Part shown: positions 15,618 to 20,503 of the stretch, one piece after another
Numbering within the stretch: position 1 is the first letter of the stretch
How the letters are laid out: every line of letters starts with the position of its first letter
Virus record (IMG/VR): IMGVR_UViG_3300018421_000287
Coordinates: 1 to 20,503 of that record
DNA from: a virus
DNA length: 20,503 nt
Strand: one strand, 5' to 3'
Made by a program: the position numbers and the translations under genes
Notes under the pieces: model-generated
Told to the model about the DNA's origin: nothing
Seen by the model: only the letters and a program-made list of their open reading frames with translations
The model's database searches: none

Positions 15618-16064
15618 TTATTTTTTTCCTATATGATATTCTGCCATATTATCTTCGTGTTCCCAACATTGAACTTTAGATACAGAAGCTCTTCCATCTG
15701 TTTCTCTTTGTACAACGTCTTGTAAATACTTTGCAACTAACTCAGCAAACTTTTCACATCCAACACCATTCTCTAATATTCGTAAATCTATAACTCCACG
15801 ATTATGCATTTCTTTGAACATCTCAAGTTCAGGATCGTCAGCAGCAACACAAGTGGTATGGTCAAACATATTCTTTAACCATTCTTTGACTCCGTTACGT
15901 TTAAAACATCCAAAGTCAATTACCCAACCATTGTCATCTAGTTCACCTTCGAACCAAACTTTAAAACAGAATGCATATCCATGAATTAATTTACAATGTG
16001 AATCAGCTCTCCATTGTCTGAAAGCTGTACTATAACCTATAAAACGTTTATAACTTTTATACAT
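15618..16064 (-). CDS. queD: QueD / 6-pyruvoyl-tetrahydropterin synthase family, divergent metal site, 148 aa
   Basis: QueD converts dihydroneopterin triphosphate to 6-carboxytetrahydropterin, linking FolE to QueE. Fold landmarks are present: C24-KLI-HG at 24-29, GELDDNGWVIDFG (40-52), FDHT at 67-70, and a late 'VQCWEHEDNMAEY'. Two of the three usual zinc histidines are not in place: the 'AAH' motif reads TAFRQW, and HGH reads HGY. This may be a phage-type subfamily using other ligands such as H23. I chose the ATG at 16064 because GGGAG lies 4-5 bases before it; an upstream ATG at 16088 lies inside the previous gene. Context with folE, queC and queE supports the role. Confidence 0.82.
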   Translation of the reverse strand: MYKSYKRFIGYSTAFRQWRADSHCKLIHGYAFCFKVWFEGELDDNGWVIDFGCFKRNGVKEWLKNMFDHTTCVAADDPELEMFKEMHNRGVIDLRILENGVGCEKFAELVAKYLQDVVQRETDGRASVSKVQCWEHEDNMAEYHIGKK

Positions 16065-16386
16065 ATTTCTCCCAAGGTGATGGTTCATAATGAGCTTCTA
16101 CTTCGAAAATAAATCTATTTGGAACTAACTTATTTTGTTTCTTACTCCAATTTTTCTCACTATCTGAAATCATACTTTCGTGTCTATCATCGTACTTTAT
16201 ATATCTTAAAACCTTAATAGGAAACGTAGTTGGCCCTGCTTTGGGAAAATCAATATCATGAACCTTGACATCGACTATTTTTCCTATGTTTCTTTTTAAT
16301 ATATTTGATTCTTTTTTATCTGCATGATAATATCCTATATCTGAATTGAACTTATGTTTAGCCCAACTTACTATAGTATCTCTCAT
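16057..16386 (-). CDS. Hypothetical protein, 109 aa
   Basis: Small, basic, soluble protein with no recognisable family. Beta-strand-rich stretches (GKIVDVKVHDIDFP, FPIKVLRYIKYD, RFIFEVEAHYEP) suggest a compact beta fold. Its stop overlaps the queD start by 8 bases and its start is TAATG-coupled to the SelW-like gene, so it travels with the preQ0 island. No metal-binding or catalytic motif is evident. Confidence 0.75.
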   Translation of the reverse strand: MRDTIVSWAKHKFNSDIGYYHADKKESNILKRNIGKIVDVKVHDIDFPKAGPTTFPIKVLRYIKYDDRHESMISDSEKNWSKKQNKLVPNRFIFEVEAHYEPSPWEKYV

Positions 16387-16610
16387 TATAACCTCTCTTT
16401 AATTGAATTAATGACCGTTGTATTATCAACTGGTGTTTGACCAGTATAGATAATACTACCATCAAATTGAACTTGATATTTTGCACCCATCAAACTTTCT
16501 GTAACACCAAGTTTGTTTACATTACAATCAGCCCACTCTTGTTTTATATCATTTCTAAGTGAGTCTGCATTTGATTTGAAATTAGTATTATATATAATTG
16601 TAACCAACAT
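16386..16610 (-). CDS. SelW/Rdx-like small thioredoxin-fold protein lacking the CxxC motif, 74 aa
   Basis: The layout matches the Rdx family (SelW, SelT, SelH): a first strand VTIIYN, then a helix (FKSNADSLRNDIKQEW), 'VNKLGVTESLMGAKYQVQFDGSIIYTGQ' (the family's 'G.FEV..DG..i.s' region) and a final helix INSIKERL. The redox CxxC or CxxU after the first strand is absent: the position reads YNTNFK, and the only Cys is in ADCNV. It would therefore not act as a thiol oxidoreductase by the usual route. It is TAATG-coupled to both neighbours. The assignment is by eye. Confidence 0.55.
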   Translation of the reverse strand: MLVTIIYNTNFKSNADSLRNDIKQEWADCNVNKLGVTESLMGAKYQVQFDGSIIYTGQTPVDNTTVINSIKERL

Positions 16611-17119
16611 TAATATATTGTACTATCTACAACCAAATCGGTTTTGACTATTTTAGCCTCTTGAAACATATATGGTGGTACACCTGGCGACTCTAGAATA
16701 TCTATTCGGTTTACAAACCTTTTATTCATAGTGTCTCTTACTTGATATACACCATCCTTTTTTTGATTAGTACCCTTCAGTAAAACAAAGTCTCCGTAAT
16801 CTAGGAACCCACCATGTCGTTTCAAAAGATTTCTACTCACCGCTATGAATCGGTACTCGCTAGCTTTGTGTACCCTAATGCGCGTTCCATCCGCGAGAAT
16901 GTTCGGTGTAGAATCAGTTTGATAACGAACAGGTTCATACATAGTTACGGTCACGTTCATTCCTTCTGTTTCGTACTTCTCCAACTTCTGTTTCAATACT
17001 TTGTTATCACTAACTAAAGCTTGAAGTTGTTTGTTCTTATCTTCTAAGAACTTTGTTGATACCCAACCATTGGTTACAGTTATCAACGCAATGTATAACG
17101 CTAGTTTCTCTTTATACAT
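16610..17119 (-). CDS. Membrane-anchored double-psi-barrel (3D/RlpA-like) protein, 169 aa
   Basis: An N-terminal hydrophobic segment (LALYIALITVTNGWV, about residues 6-20) could be a signal anchor. A short coiled coil (KNKQLQALVSDNKVLKQKLEKYE) follows, then a domain from about 55 to 165 resembling the 3D/double-psi-barrel fold of MltA- and RlpA-type cell-wall proteins: 'VTMYEP..YQTDSTPNILADGTRI', 'RFIAVSRNLL', 'YGDFVLLKG', 'GVYQVRDTMNKRFVNRIDIL'. The Asp residues of 'TDSTP', 'RDTM' and 'RIDI' match the family's conserved Asp pattern. Related domains bind or cut peptidoglycan, so an exported cell-wall or lysis role is plausible. It is the first gene after the tmRNA. The start lies close to AAAGG. 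Confidence 0.7.
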   Translation of the reverse strand: MYKEKLALYIALITVTNGWVSTKFLEDKNKQLQALVSDNKVLKQKLEKYETEGMNVTVTMYEPVRYQTDSTPNILADGTRIRVHKASEYRFIAVSRNLLKRHGGFLDYGDFVLLKGTNQKKDGVYQVRDTMNKRFVNRIDILESPGVPPYMFQEAKIVKTDLVVDSTIY

Positions 17120-17132
17120 ACTAATAAATATA
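17118..17132 (-). repeat. 15-bp motif shared by two gene leaders (copy 2)
   Basis: TATATTTATTAGTAT on the minus strand, overlapping the ATG of the 169-aa gene. It is identical to the copy at 7690-7704. Confidence 0.4.
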
Positions 17133-17141
17133 TCCTTTACT

Positions 17142-17160
17142 TGTTAAATTACAAAAAAAA
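17142..17160 (-). promoter_or_regulatory. T8-GTAATTTAACA leader motif (copy 2)
   Basis: On the minus strand, T8 then GTAATTTAACA, ending exactly 22 bases before the ATG at 17119, the same distance as the copy at 14419-14438. The T-run follows the tmRNA 3' end by two bases and could also help end its transcription. Confidence 0.4.
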
Positions 17161-17162
17161 TT

Positions 17163-17581
17163 TCGTGGAGCTGGTGGGATTCGAACCCACGTCCAGTCTG
17201 TTTTCTTCAACGAGTCATTCACAGCTTAGTTCAGTTTCAATAAGAAGTAACTGACAAACCACTTACAACTTTGCTCAGAGTTGTCAACTGGTAGTTTCTT
17301 TAATCTCTAACTTCTATCCTAACTAAAGAGATGGTGTCTAACTTTTTTTATGACCGAGTGTTAGACAACTCAGTATCTTATGCAGCGTATGCGTAAGATG
17401 GTTGAGAATCACCAATCGGTAATTCAACTGAGTAATCATACTCAGCTAAATGCCAATCGATGTCCAACCCTTCTAGCGATTGTTCGCCATATAGAATTGT
17501 GAGTCTTTTGTAACGAGACATACTCAATCTCTGCTGCACTCCATTGTCAAATAACACCTGTCGATTTCCAAATACAGCCCC
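17163..17581 (-). ncRNA. ssrA: tmRNA (one-piece), with an unusually long tag reading frame
   Basis: Rescues stalled ribosomes with SmpB. The 5' end (GGGGCTG, then TTTGG...TCGACAGG) and 3' T-arm (GTGGG-TTCGAAT-CCCAC, then CAGCTCC) form the tRNA-like domain and pair as an acceptor stem. Four pseudoknots can be drawn. PK1 is GAGA/TCTC (17528-17531 with 17515-17518) interlocked with TTGAGT/ACTCA. After the tag come CTGAG/CTCGG interlocked with TTGTCTAAC/GTTAGACA, then ATCTCT/AGAGAT with CTTTA/TAAAG, then ACAACT/AGTTGT with a GTTGACAA pairing. The tag starts 11 nt after PK1 as in E. coli, with U and A conserved at -5 and -4. The resume codon is GGC (17488) and the stop TAA (17378-17380). CCA is not encoded; the 3' end reads ACGA. 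A weak -35 (TTGACA, 17616-17611) lies upstream. Confidence 0.95.
17378..17488 (-). other. tmRNA tag-peptide reading frame, 36 codons plus stop
   Basis: Starts GEQSLEGLDID and ends QPSYAYAA followed by TAA. By the E. coli spacing rule the resume codon is GGC at 17488-17486. The peptide contains about eight acidic residues and no Lys or Arg. An in-frame ATG eleven codons earlier (17521) overlaps PK1 and is unlikely to be used. Ordinary tags are often 8-15 residues and end in (A)LAA. Confidence 0.85.
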
Positions 17582-17587
17582 ATATTT

Positions 17588-17749
17588 TTACCAATCTTCA
17601 GTATTGTAGTTGTCAAAAGGATTATCAATTGCTTCTCTAATCTGACTTACTACATCGTCAATTCCATCCCAATTTTCTTCCTCAACTGCTTCTTCTAAAT
17701 TATTTAGAATCTCTTCTAACAACTCTTGATATGCTTCACTGCTATCCAT
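17588..17749 (-). CDS. Small acidic helical protein, 53 aa
   Basis: Reads MDSSEAYQELLEEILNNLEE at the start and ends DNPFDNYNTEDW. It is strongly acidic and helical, with no recognised family. An AGGAGG Shine-Dalgarno, itself the last codons of the gene before, sits before the ATG. The stop lies 7 bases from the tmRNA 5' end, so the tmRNA may be processed from a shared transcript. Small acidic proteins in phages can be DNA mimics or inhibitors, but nothing here proves that. Confidence 0.75.
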   Translation of the reverse strand: MDSSEAYQELLEEILNNLEEAVEEENWDGIDDVVSQIREAIDNPFDNYNTEDW

Positions 17750-17750
17750 T

Positions 17751-17924
17751 TTACCTCCTGTTTAAAATAATATCTTCTAAAAATGATGCCATAACGATAA
17801 TACCAAGAACAGCTAAAGTTACACCAAACATAAATGTAAGTATAGGTACTGCAATCAAAAAGAATATTAATCTTGCAAATACTTTTAAGTTGTCTACTTC
17901 TTTTTCTTTGGATAAACTTTTAAT
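17751..17924 (-). CDS. Small membrane protein with a probable non-canonical AUU start, about 57 aa
   Basis: An open frame encodes a short charged N-terminus ([11 protein letters not shown]) and a long hydrophobic stretch (LKVFARLIFFLIAVPILTF, then MFGVTLAVLGIIVMASF), ending EDIILNRR. It has no ATG before the membrane segment. An ATT at 17924 lies 8 bases after AAGGAG, which would make a rare AUU start. Its TAA ends one base before the ATG of the 53-aa gene, as expected for coupled genes, which argues that the frame is real. It overlaps the end of the 178-aa gene by 31 bases. An alternative is a -1 frameshift from that gene adding this tail. Confidence 0.55.
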   Translation of the reverse strand: MKSLSKEKEVDNLKVFARLIFFLIAVPILTFMFGVTLAVLGIIVMASFLEDIILNRR

Positions 17925-18430
17925 TTCTCAATCTCCTTATCGTTAAATTTGTCAAAATATTTTGTTTTAATTAAACTCTTATGTGCCTTATTTAATTCTT
18001 TTCTTGTGGCAACATTAATTAAAAAGTATGGTGATTTTTTTCTAGTCTCCTCACCACCAGCACTCCATTCTTCATACGGTGAAAAACAAAGAGCTTTGTA
18101 ATCTGTGTATTGTAAAAAATCTTGTAAAGTATTCTGATACTTTTTTCTAGTCACATCTTTCCATCTTAGGTTTTTACTATCAGTACATATAAATAATGCT
18201 GAGTGATATTTTGACTCAAAAAACTCTTCGAACAAACTATCTAAAGAAACCTTAGTTGGTCGCCAAACTTTTACAAATAATCTGTCACTCATTCTTTCAG
18301 GTTTCAGAAAAGGACAAACTGGCATACCAGAAAATGCATCGTTTGGTTTTTCTAGATAATCAAAATACTGTTCAGTTTCTAGAATCATCTGTTCGTCACT
18401 TTTGTTAAATAGTTCTAATTGATACAACAT
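17894..18430 (-). CDS. Hypothetical protein, 178 aa
   Basis: No family recognised. Contains '[26 protein letters not shown]' around residues 33-58, an alpha/beta-like core ([46 protein letters not shown]), and a basic Lys-rich C-terminus ending YPKKKK. The start overlaps the deformylase gene by 16 bases. There is no signal peptide or membrane segment unless it is frameshifted into the next frame. Confidence 0.75.
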   Translation of the reverse strand: MLYQLELFNKSDEQMILETEQYFDYLEKPNDAFSGMPVCPFLKPERMSDRLFVKVWRPTKVSLDSLFEEFFESKYHSALFICTDSKNLRWKDVTRKKYQNTLQDFLQYTDYKALCFSPYEEWSAGGEETRKKSPYFLINVATRKELNKAHKSLIKTKYFDKFNDKEIEKLKVYPKKKK

Positions 18431-19050
18431 TTTTTATATTTTTTTCCACTACCACAAGGACATGGTTCATTACGACCAATCTTTGGTTTATCTCTTCTGA
18501 TGGTAAGTTCCATAGCTCTATCTAATATTCTCATACCATTAAGATGGTCAATCTCATGTTGAACACAAACCGATTCTAATAAATCTAAATCTGTATCTCC
18601 ACCACCAAAGGTCATATTACTTTCCATATTATCCACTTTAACTTCTATAGTCTTATATCTTTTAGTGTGACAACCTTTTTTTGGATAACTCAAACAACCT
18701 TCATAATATCTTATTTCTTCTTCTTTACTAACGATTTCAGGATTAACAAGAACGATTGGCTCTTTGACGTTAACCACGGCAACCGAAGCATCAATTCCCA
18801 CTTGATTCGCTGCCAACCCAATGCCGTCCCCTCTTTTGTTAAGTACTTGAAATATTTTTGTTGCAATCTCATATCCTTCTTCAACTGATACTCTCCTTAA
18901 CTTTTTTTGTATTAACGGATTATCTTCTTTAAAACAATTTATAACTTTCAATATAGTATTGTCCTTTGTGTGTTTAGGTTCGTATGGACACATCAAACAT
19001 CCATGTCCACAACAATAACCTCGTTCTGTTAAAAACTCTCTTGATAACAT
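18415..19050 (-). CDS. def: Peptide deformylase with Cys-rich N-terminal and SEC-C C-terminal modules, 211 aa
   Basis: Removes the formyl group from nascent-protein N-termini. All three catalytic motifs are present: GIGLAANQ (76-83), EGCLS (117-121), with Cys a metal ligand, and QHEIDH (164-169), giving the two His ligands and Glu. Before the enzyme lies a Cys-rich '[17 protein letters not shown]' (C13, C14, C18, C21), resembling the DUF5522 motif. After it comes a SecA-type SEC-C zinc tail, [18 protein letters not shown] (192-209; C197, C199, C208, C209). Phage deformylases are often trimmed at the C-terminus; here a Zn tail takes the place of the ribosome-binding helix. It is TAATG-coupled to the upstream Zn-ribbon gene. 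Confidence 0.95.
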   Translation of the reverse strand: MLSREFLTERGYCCGHGCLMCPYEPKHTKDNTILKVINCFKEDNPLIQKKLRRVSVEEGYEIATKIFQVLNKRGDGIGLAANQVGIDASVAVVNVKEPIVLVNPEIVSKEEEIRYYEGCLSYPKKGCHTKRYKTIEVKVDNMESNMTFGGGDTDLDLLESVCVQHEIDHLNGMRILDRAMELTIRRDKPKIGRNEPCPCGSGKKYKKCCIN

Positions 19051-19355
19051 TAATCAGCTTTTTTATAAAAGCCTAGTGTTTTATCAATATCAACTTCCAC
19101 GAAATATTCTATGAGAGCATTACACGTACCACACCAAACAGGTGTTACTGATTTATGTTTTTTATACTCTCGTAAATGGTTCTCTATATATTCTTGTACC
19201 GACAAATTATCTTCTGAGTTATGTCTATACCTCAAACCCAATTCACGATTTTTTGGATTTTGACCACATTCTTTACACACACCTTTTTTTGCTTTCGTAG
19301 TTTTGTGTTTTAAGACGTAGGAACCATCTTTACGTTTGGTTAAACTTTTACTCAT
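19050..19355 (-). CDS. Small zinc-ribbon-like protein, about 101 aa
   Basis: Two CxxC pairs, CKEC (about residues 28-31) and CGTC (about 76-79), are spaced as for a zinc ribbon or a zinc-stabilised small domain. The N-terminus is basic ([23 protein letters not shown]) and could contact nucleic acid. The ATG at 19355 is preferred; a GTG at 19358 also precedes it in frame. It overlaps the 41-aa gene upstream by 8 bases and is TAATG-coupled to the deformylase. Specific function unknown. Confidence 0.75.
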   Translation of the reverse strand: MSKSLTKRKDGSYVLKHKTTKAKKGVCKECGQNPKNRELGLRYRHNSEDNLSVQEYIENHLREYKKHKSVTPVWCGTCNALIEYFVEVDIDKTLGFYKKAD

Positions 19356-19473
19356 CACCTACCTTCTCACGATATAACTTAGCGTCGTGGTCATCACGAG
19401 CATAAAATTTAGTTCCATCTTTTAGGGTGTACTGTTTATACCCATCCCAATAGGTTTTCTTTTTCTTTGACAT
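19348..19473 (-). CDS. Small basic protein, 41 aa
   Basis: Reads MSKKKKTYWDGYKQYTLKDG at the start and ends YREKVGDE. It is basic at the N-terminus and probably a small two-strand/one-helix protein. The ATG lies one base after the TAA of the 147-aa gene, and its end overlaps the next start by 8 bases. This close packing supports it as a real gene. No family recognised. Confidence 0.6.
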   Translation of the reverse strand: MSKKKKTYWDGYKQYTLKDGTKFYARDDHDAKLYREKVGDE

Positions 19474-19474
19474 A

Positions 19475-19918
19475 TTAATCTCCGAATTTGTGGTTTAAAA
19501 AATCTTTTTGTTTTTGTACAGCTTTCTTAAGTGCAGCTTTCTTTTCAGCTTCTCTTGCAATAAGTATCTGCTCTTTAGTTCTACGTTTAGTTTTTTTCTT
19601 CTTAACAGGTTTAACTTTCGTGGGTGGTAGCGTACCTTTCAAATCAGGTTGTTCTACACCCTTGTGAAATACGTTTCCATCTTTATCCACGAACTCAGCC
19701 ATGAAATGCCAACCTGCAGGTCTACCAGTTGGTTTGTAAGCTGGTTTACTTGTATCAGGAAACAACTTGTTAAGTTGACCATTGATAGCTCTACTACCCA
19801 TTACAGATACAGCATCCGTACTGACGTTACGAACTGTTTCACCAGTTACCCTACAATCCATACATGGGACACCATCAATATAATATCCACCATTTTGTTC
19901 AAATGTTTTTTTAGCCAT
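19475..19918 (-). CDS. Lys-rich-tailed hypothetical protein, 147 aa
   Basis: The N-terminal half has a CMDC pair (19-22) and a mixed alpha/beta character. 'HFMAEFVDKDGNVFHKGVEQP' resembles a beta hairpin. The C-terminal 45 residues are very basic, with repeated KKKKTKRRTK and AAxKKA helices, suggesting nucleic-acid or ribosome binding (inference). No known family. It overlaps the SWIM-finger gene by 8 bases. Confidence 0.75.
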   Translation of the reverse strand: MAKKTFEQNGGYYIDGVPCMDCRVTGETVRNVSTDAVSVMGSRAINGQLNKLFPDTSKPAYKPTGRPAGWHFMAEFVDKDGNVFHKGVEQPDLKGTLPPTKVKPVKKKKTKRRTKEQILIAREAEKKAALKKAVQKQKDFLNHKFGD

Positions 19919-20144
19919 TTTTTACTCCTTTTTTTAATGCAAATGAATTACTTAATTCTGTTATATGTCTACACCTTCGTCTATAAGTATAACCCAAACA
20001 AGTACAACTGTATTGTCTGTGATACTTATCCCAATTTACTGTGTAACGTTTACCATTGGAACCATCAACTCTCCATTGATTAGGAACCATGATTTCACCA
20101 TCAAATGTTTTGATTACCGTATCTAATATTTGTTGATTGGTCAT
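19911..20144 (-). CDS. SWIM-type zinc finger protein, 77 aa
   Basis: A clear SWIM finger: YSCTCLGYTYRRRCRHI with C47, C49, C58 and H60 (CxCx8CxH), preceded by the usual beta pair 'KRYTVNWDKYHRQ'. SWIM fingers bind DNA or protein and usually sit in larger proteins such as transposases or helicases. Here the finger is nearly the whole protein. A short helical N-terminus (QQILDTVIKTF) may aid dimerisation. It is TAATG-coupled to the 53-aa gene before it. Confidence 0.85.
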   Translation of the reverse strand: MTNQQILDTVIKTFDGEIMVPNQWRVDGSNGKRYTVNWDKYHRQYSCTCLGYTYRRRCRHITELSNSFALKKGVKNG

Positions 20145-20305
20145 TAACCATTCTCCAACGTTTTTATTAAAGTAGTTATCTCACTTATAGCAAAGTCTAT
20201 AGATGTTAGTGAGTCTGATGTACCACCCTCAGGTAGTTGATGAACAGCATCATTAAGTTCTGACTCAATAATATTTAGTGATAATATAATATCTTTATAT
20301 TCCAT
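20144..20305 (-). CDS. Small acidic helical protein, 53 aa
   Basis: Begins MEYKDIILSLNIIESELNDA and ends LIKTLENG. Two helices are likely, with no family recognised. It has a GGAGGG-type Shine-Dalgarno, and both of its junctions are TAATG overlaps. The coupling supports it as a gene. Confidence 0.65.
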   Translation of the reverse strand: MEYKDIILSLNIIESELNDAVHQLPEGGTSDSLTSIDFAISEITTLIKTLENG

Positions 20306-20503
20306 TATACCCTCCCAAACATAGATTCGTTTTTATAAACACAACCATACTTACTTACTGGTTCAGGATCTTGTTGTCCTAACATAATACCATCGTAATG
20401 CTTCATCAATTCTGACATCAAATGATTTCTACCATTCTCAGACATCCAATTAATCCTATGGAACTTACCATCAGCCGTCATCTCCACAACCTTAATTTTG
20501 TTG
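20305..20503 (-). CDS. Partial hypothetical protein, C-terminal part (about 65 aa)
   Basis: The frame is open to the right edge of the window; an in-frame GTG at 20487 is possible but the frame extends further. The visible part includes VEMTADGKFHRINWMSENGRN and ends YKNESMFGRV. No family recognised. Its stop overlaps the start of the next gene (TAATG). Confidence 0.6.
   Translation of the reverse strand, partial: NKIKVVEMTADGKFHRINWMSENGRNHLMSELMKHYDGIMLGQQDPEPVSKYGCVYKNESMFGRV

Noticed and set aside
17378-17521. A 47-codon ATG-initiated ORF inside the tmRNA as an independent protein gene
   Set aside because: The ATG lies in PK1 of the tmRNA, and the frame coincides with the tag frame that the resume-codon spacing predicts. 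It is better explained as the tag.
17163-17581. An intron or insertion in the tmRNA to explain its length
   Set aside because: All four pseudoknots and the tRNA-like domain can be drawn contiguously without removing sequence.
1-20503. CRISPR array, insertion sequence, integrase or tRNA genes
   Set aside because: No spaced direct repeats, no transposase or integrase motifs, and no tRNA cloverleaf other than the tRNA-like part of the tmRNA were seen by eye.

Overview
This window looks like part of a T4-like tailed phage (myovirus) genome, or a very similar prophage or contig. It is AT-rich, tightly packed, and almost every gene lies on the minus strand. The main evidence is a gp25 / gp6 / gp5-like baseplate cluster together with a gp55-type late sigma factor. 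Many starts have recognisable Shine-Dalgarno sequences (AAGGAG, AGGAGG, GGGAG), so the host probably uses SD-led initiation. Gene content (peptide deformylase, preQ0 pathway, small ORFs) resembles aquatic T4-like phages. The host cannot be read from the sequence.

Layout. (1) 1-7667, minus strand: virion and baseplate operon. It runs from a small coiled-coil protein through a gp5-like OB/spike protein, a small unknown, gp25, gp6, a DNRLRE-like protein and three further structural proteins, the last cut by the window edge. (2) 7668-8112: the only plus-strand transcription unit. It encodes a 73-residue hydrophobic protein, with a T4-late-like promoter, a terminator-like hairpin in its leader, and a strong bidirectional terminator after it. 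(3) 8113-9882, minus: gp55-like late sigma factor, a small membrane protein and an HD-domain protein. (4) 9892-16610, minus: a 7-deazaguanine DNA-modification island with dpdA, a Gpt-like phosphoribosyltransferase, folE, queC, a 3-TM protein, queE, an unknown, a ParB-like protein, queD and two small genes, one resembling SelW/Rdx. (5) 16610-20503, minus: an anchored double-psi-barrel protein, a one-piece tmRNA, several small proteins, a three-module peptide deformylase, and small Zn-binding proteins including a SWIM finger.

How they work together. FolE, QueD, QueE and QueC make preQ0 from GTP, and DpdA would exchange it for guanine in DNA. No QueF and no amidotransferase-QueC fusion is present here, so 7-cyano-7-deazaguanine is the simplest predicted DNA base, probably protecting against host restriction. 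The Gpt-like enzyme could return the released guanine to the GTP pool. The tmRNA and the deformylase with a SecA-type zinc tail form a translation-quality module.

The most unusual items are the tmRNA, whose tag reading frame is about 36 codons, very acidic, and ends YAYAA rather than the common YALAA; the deformylase with added Cys-rich N- and C-terminal modules; and departures from textbook active-site motifs in QueE and QueD. About a dozen gene junctions are TAATG stop-start overlaps, which points to pervasive translational coupling.
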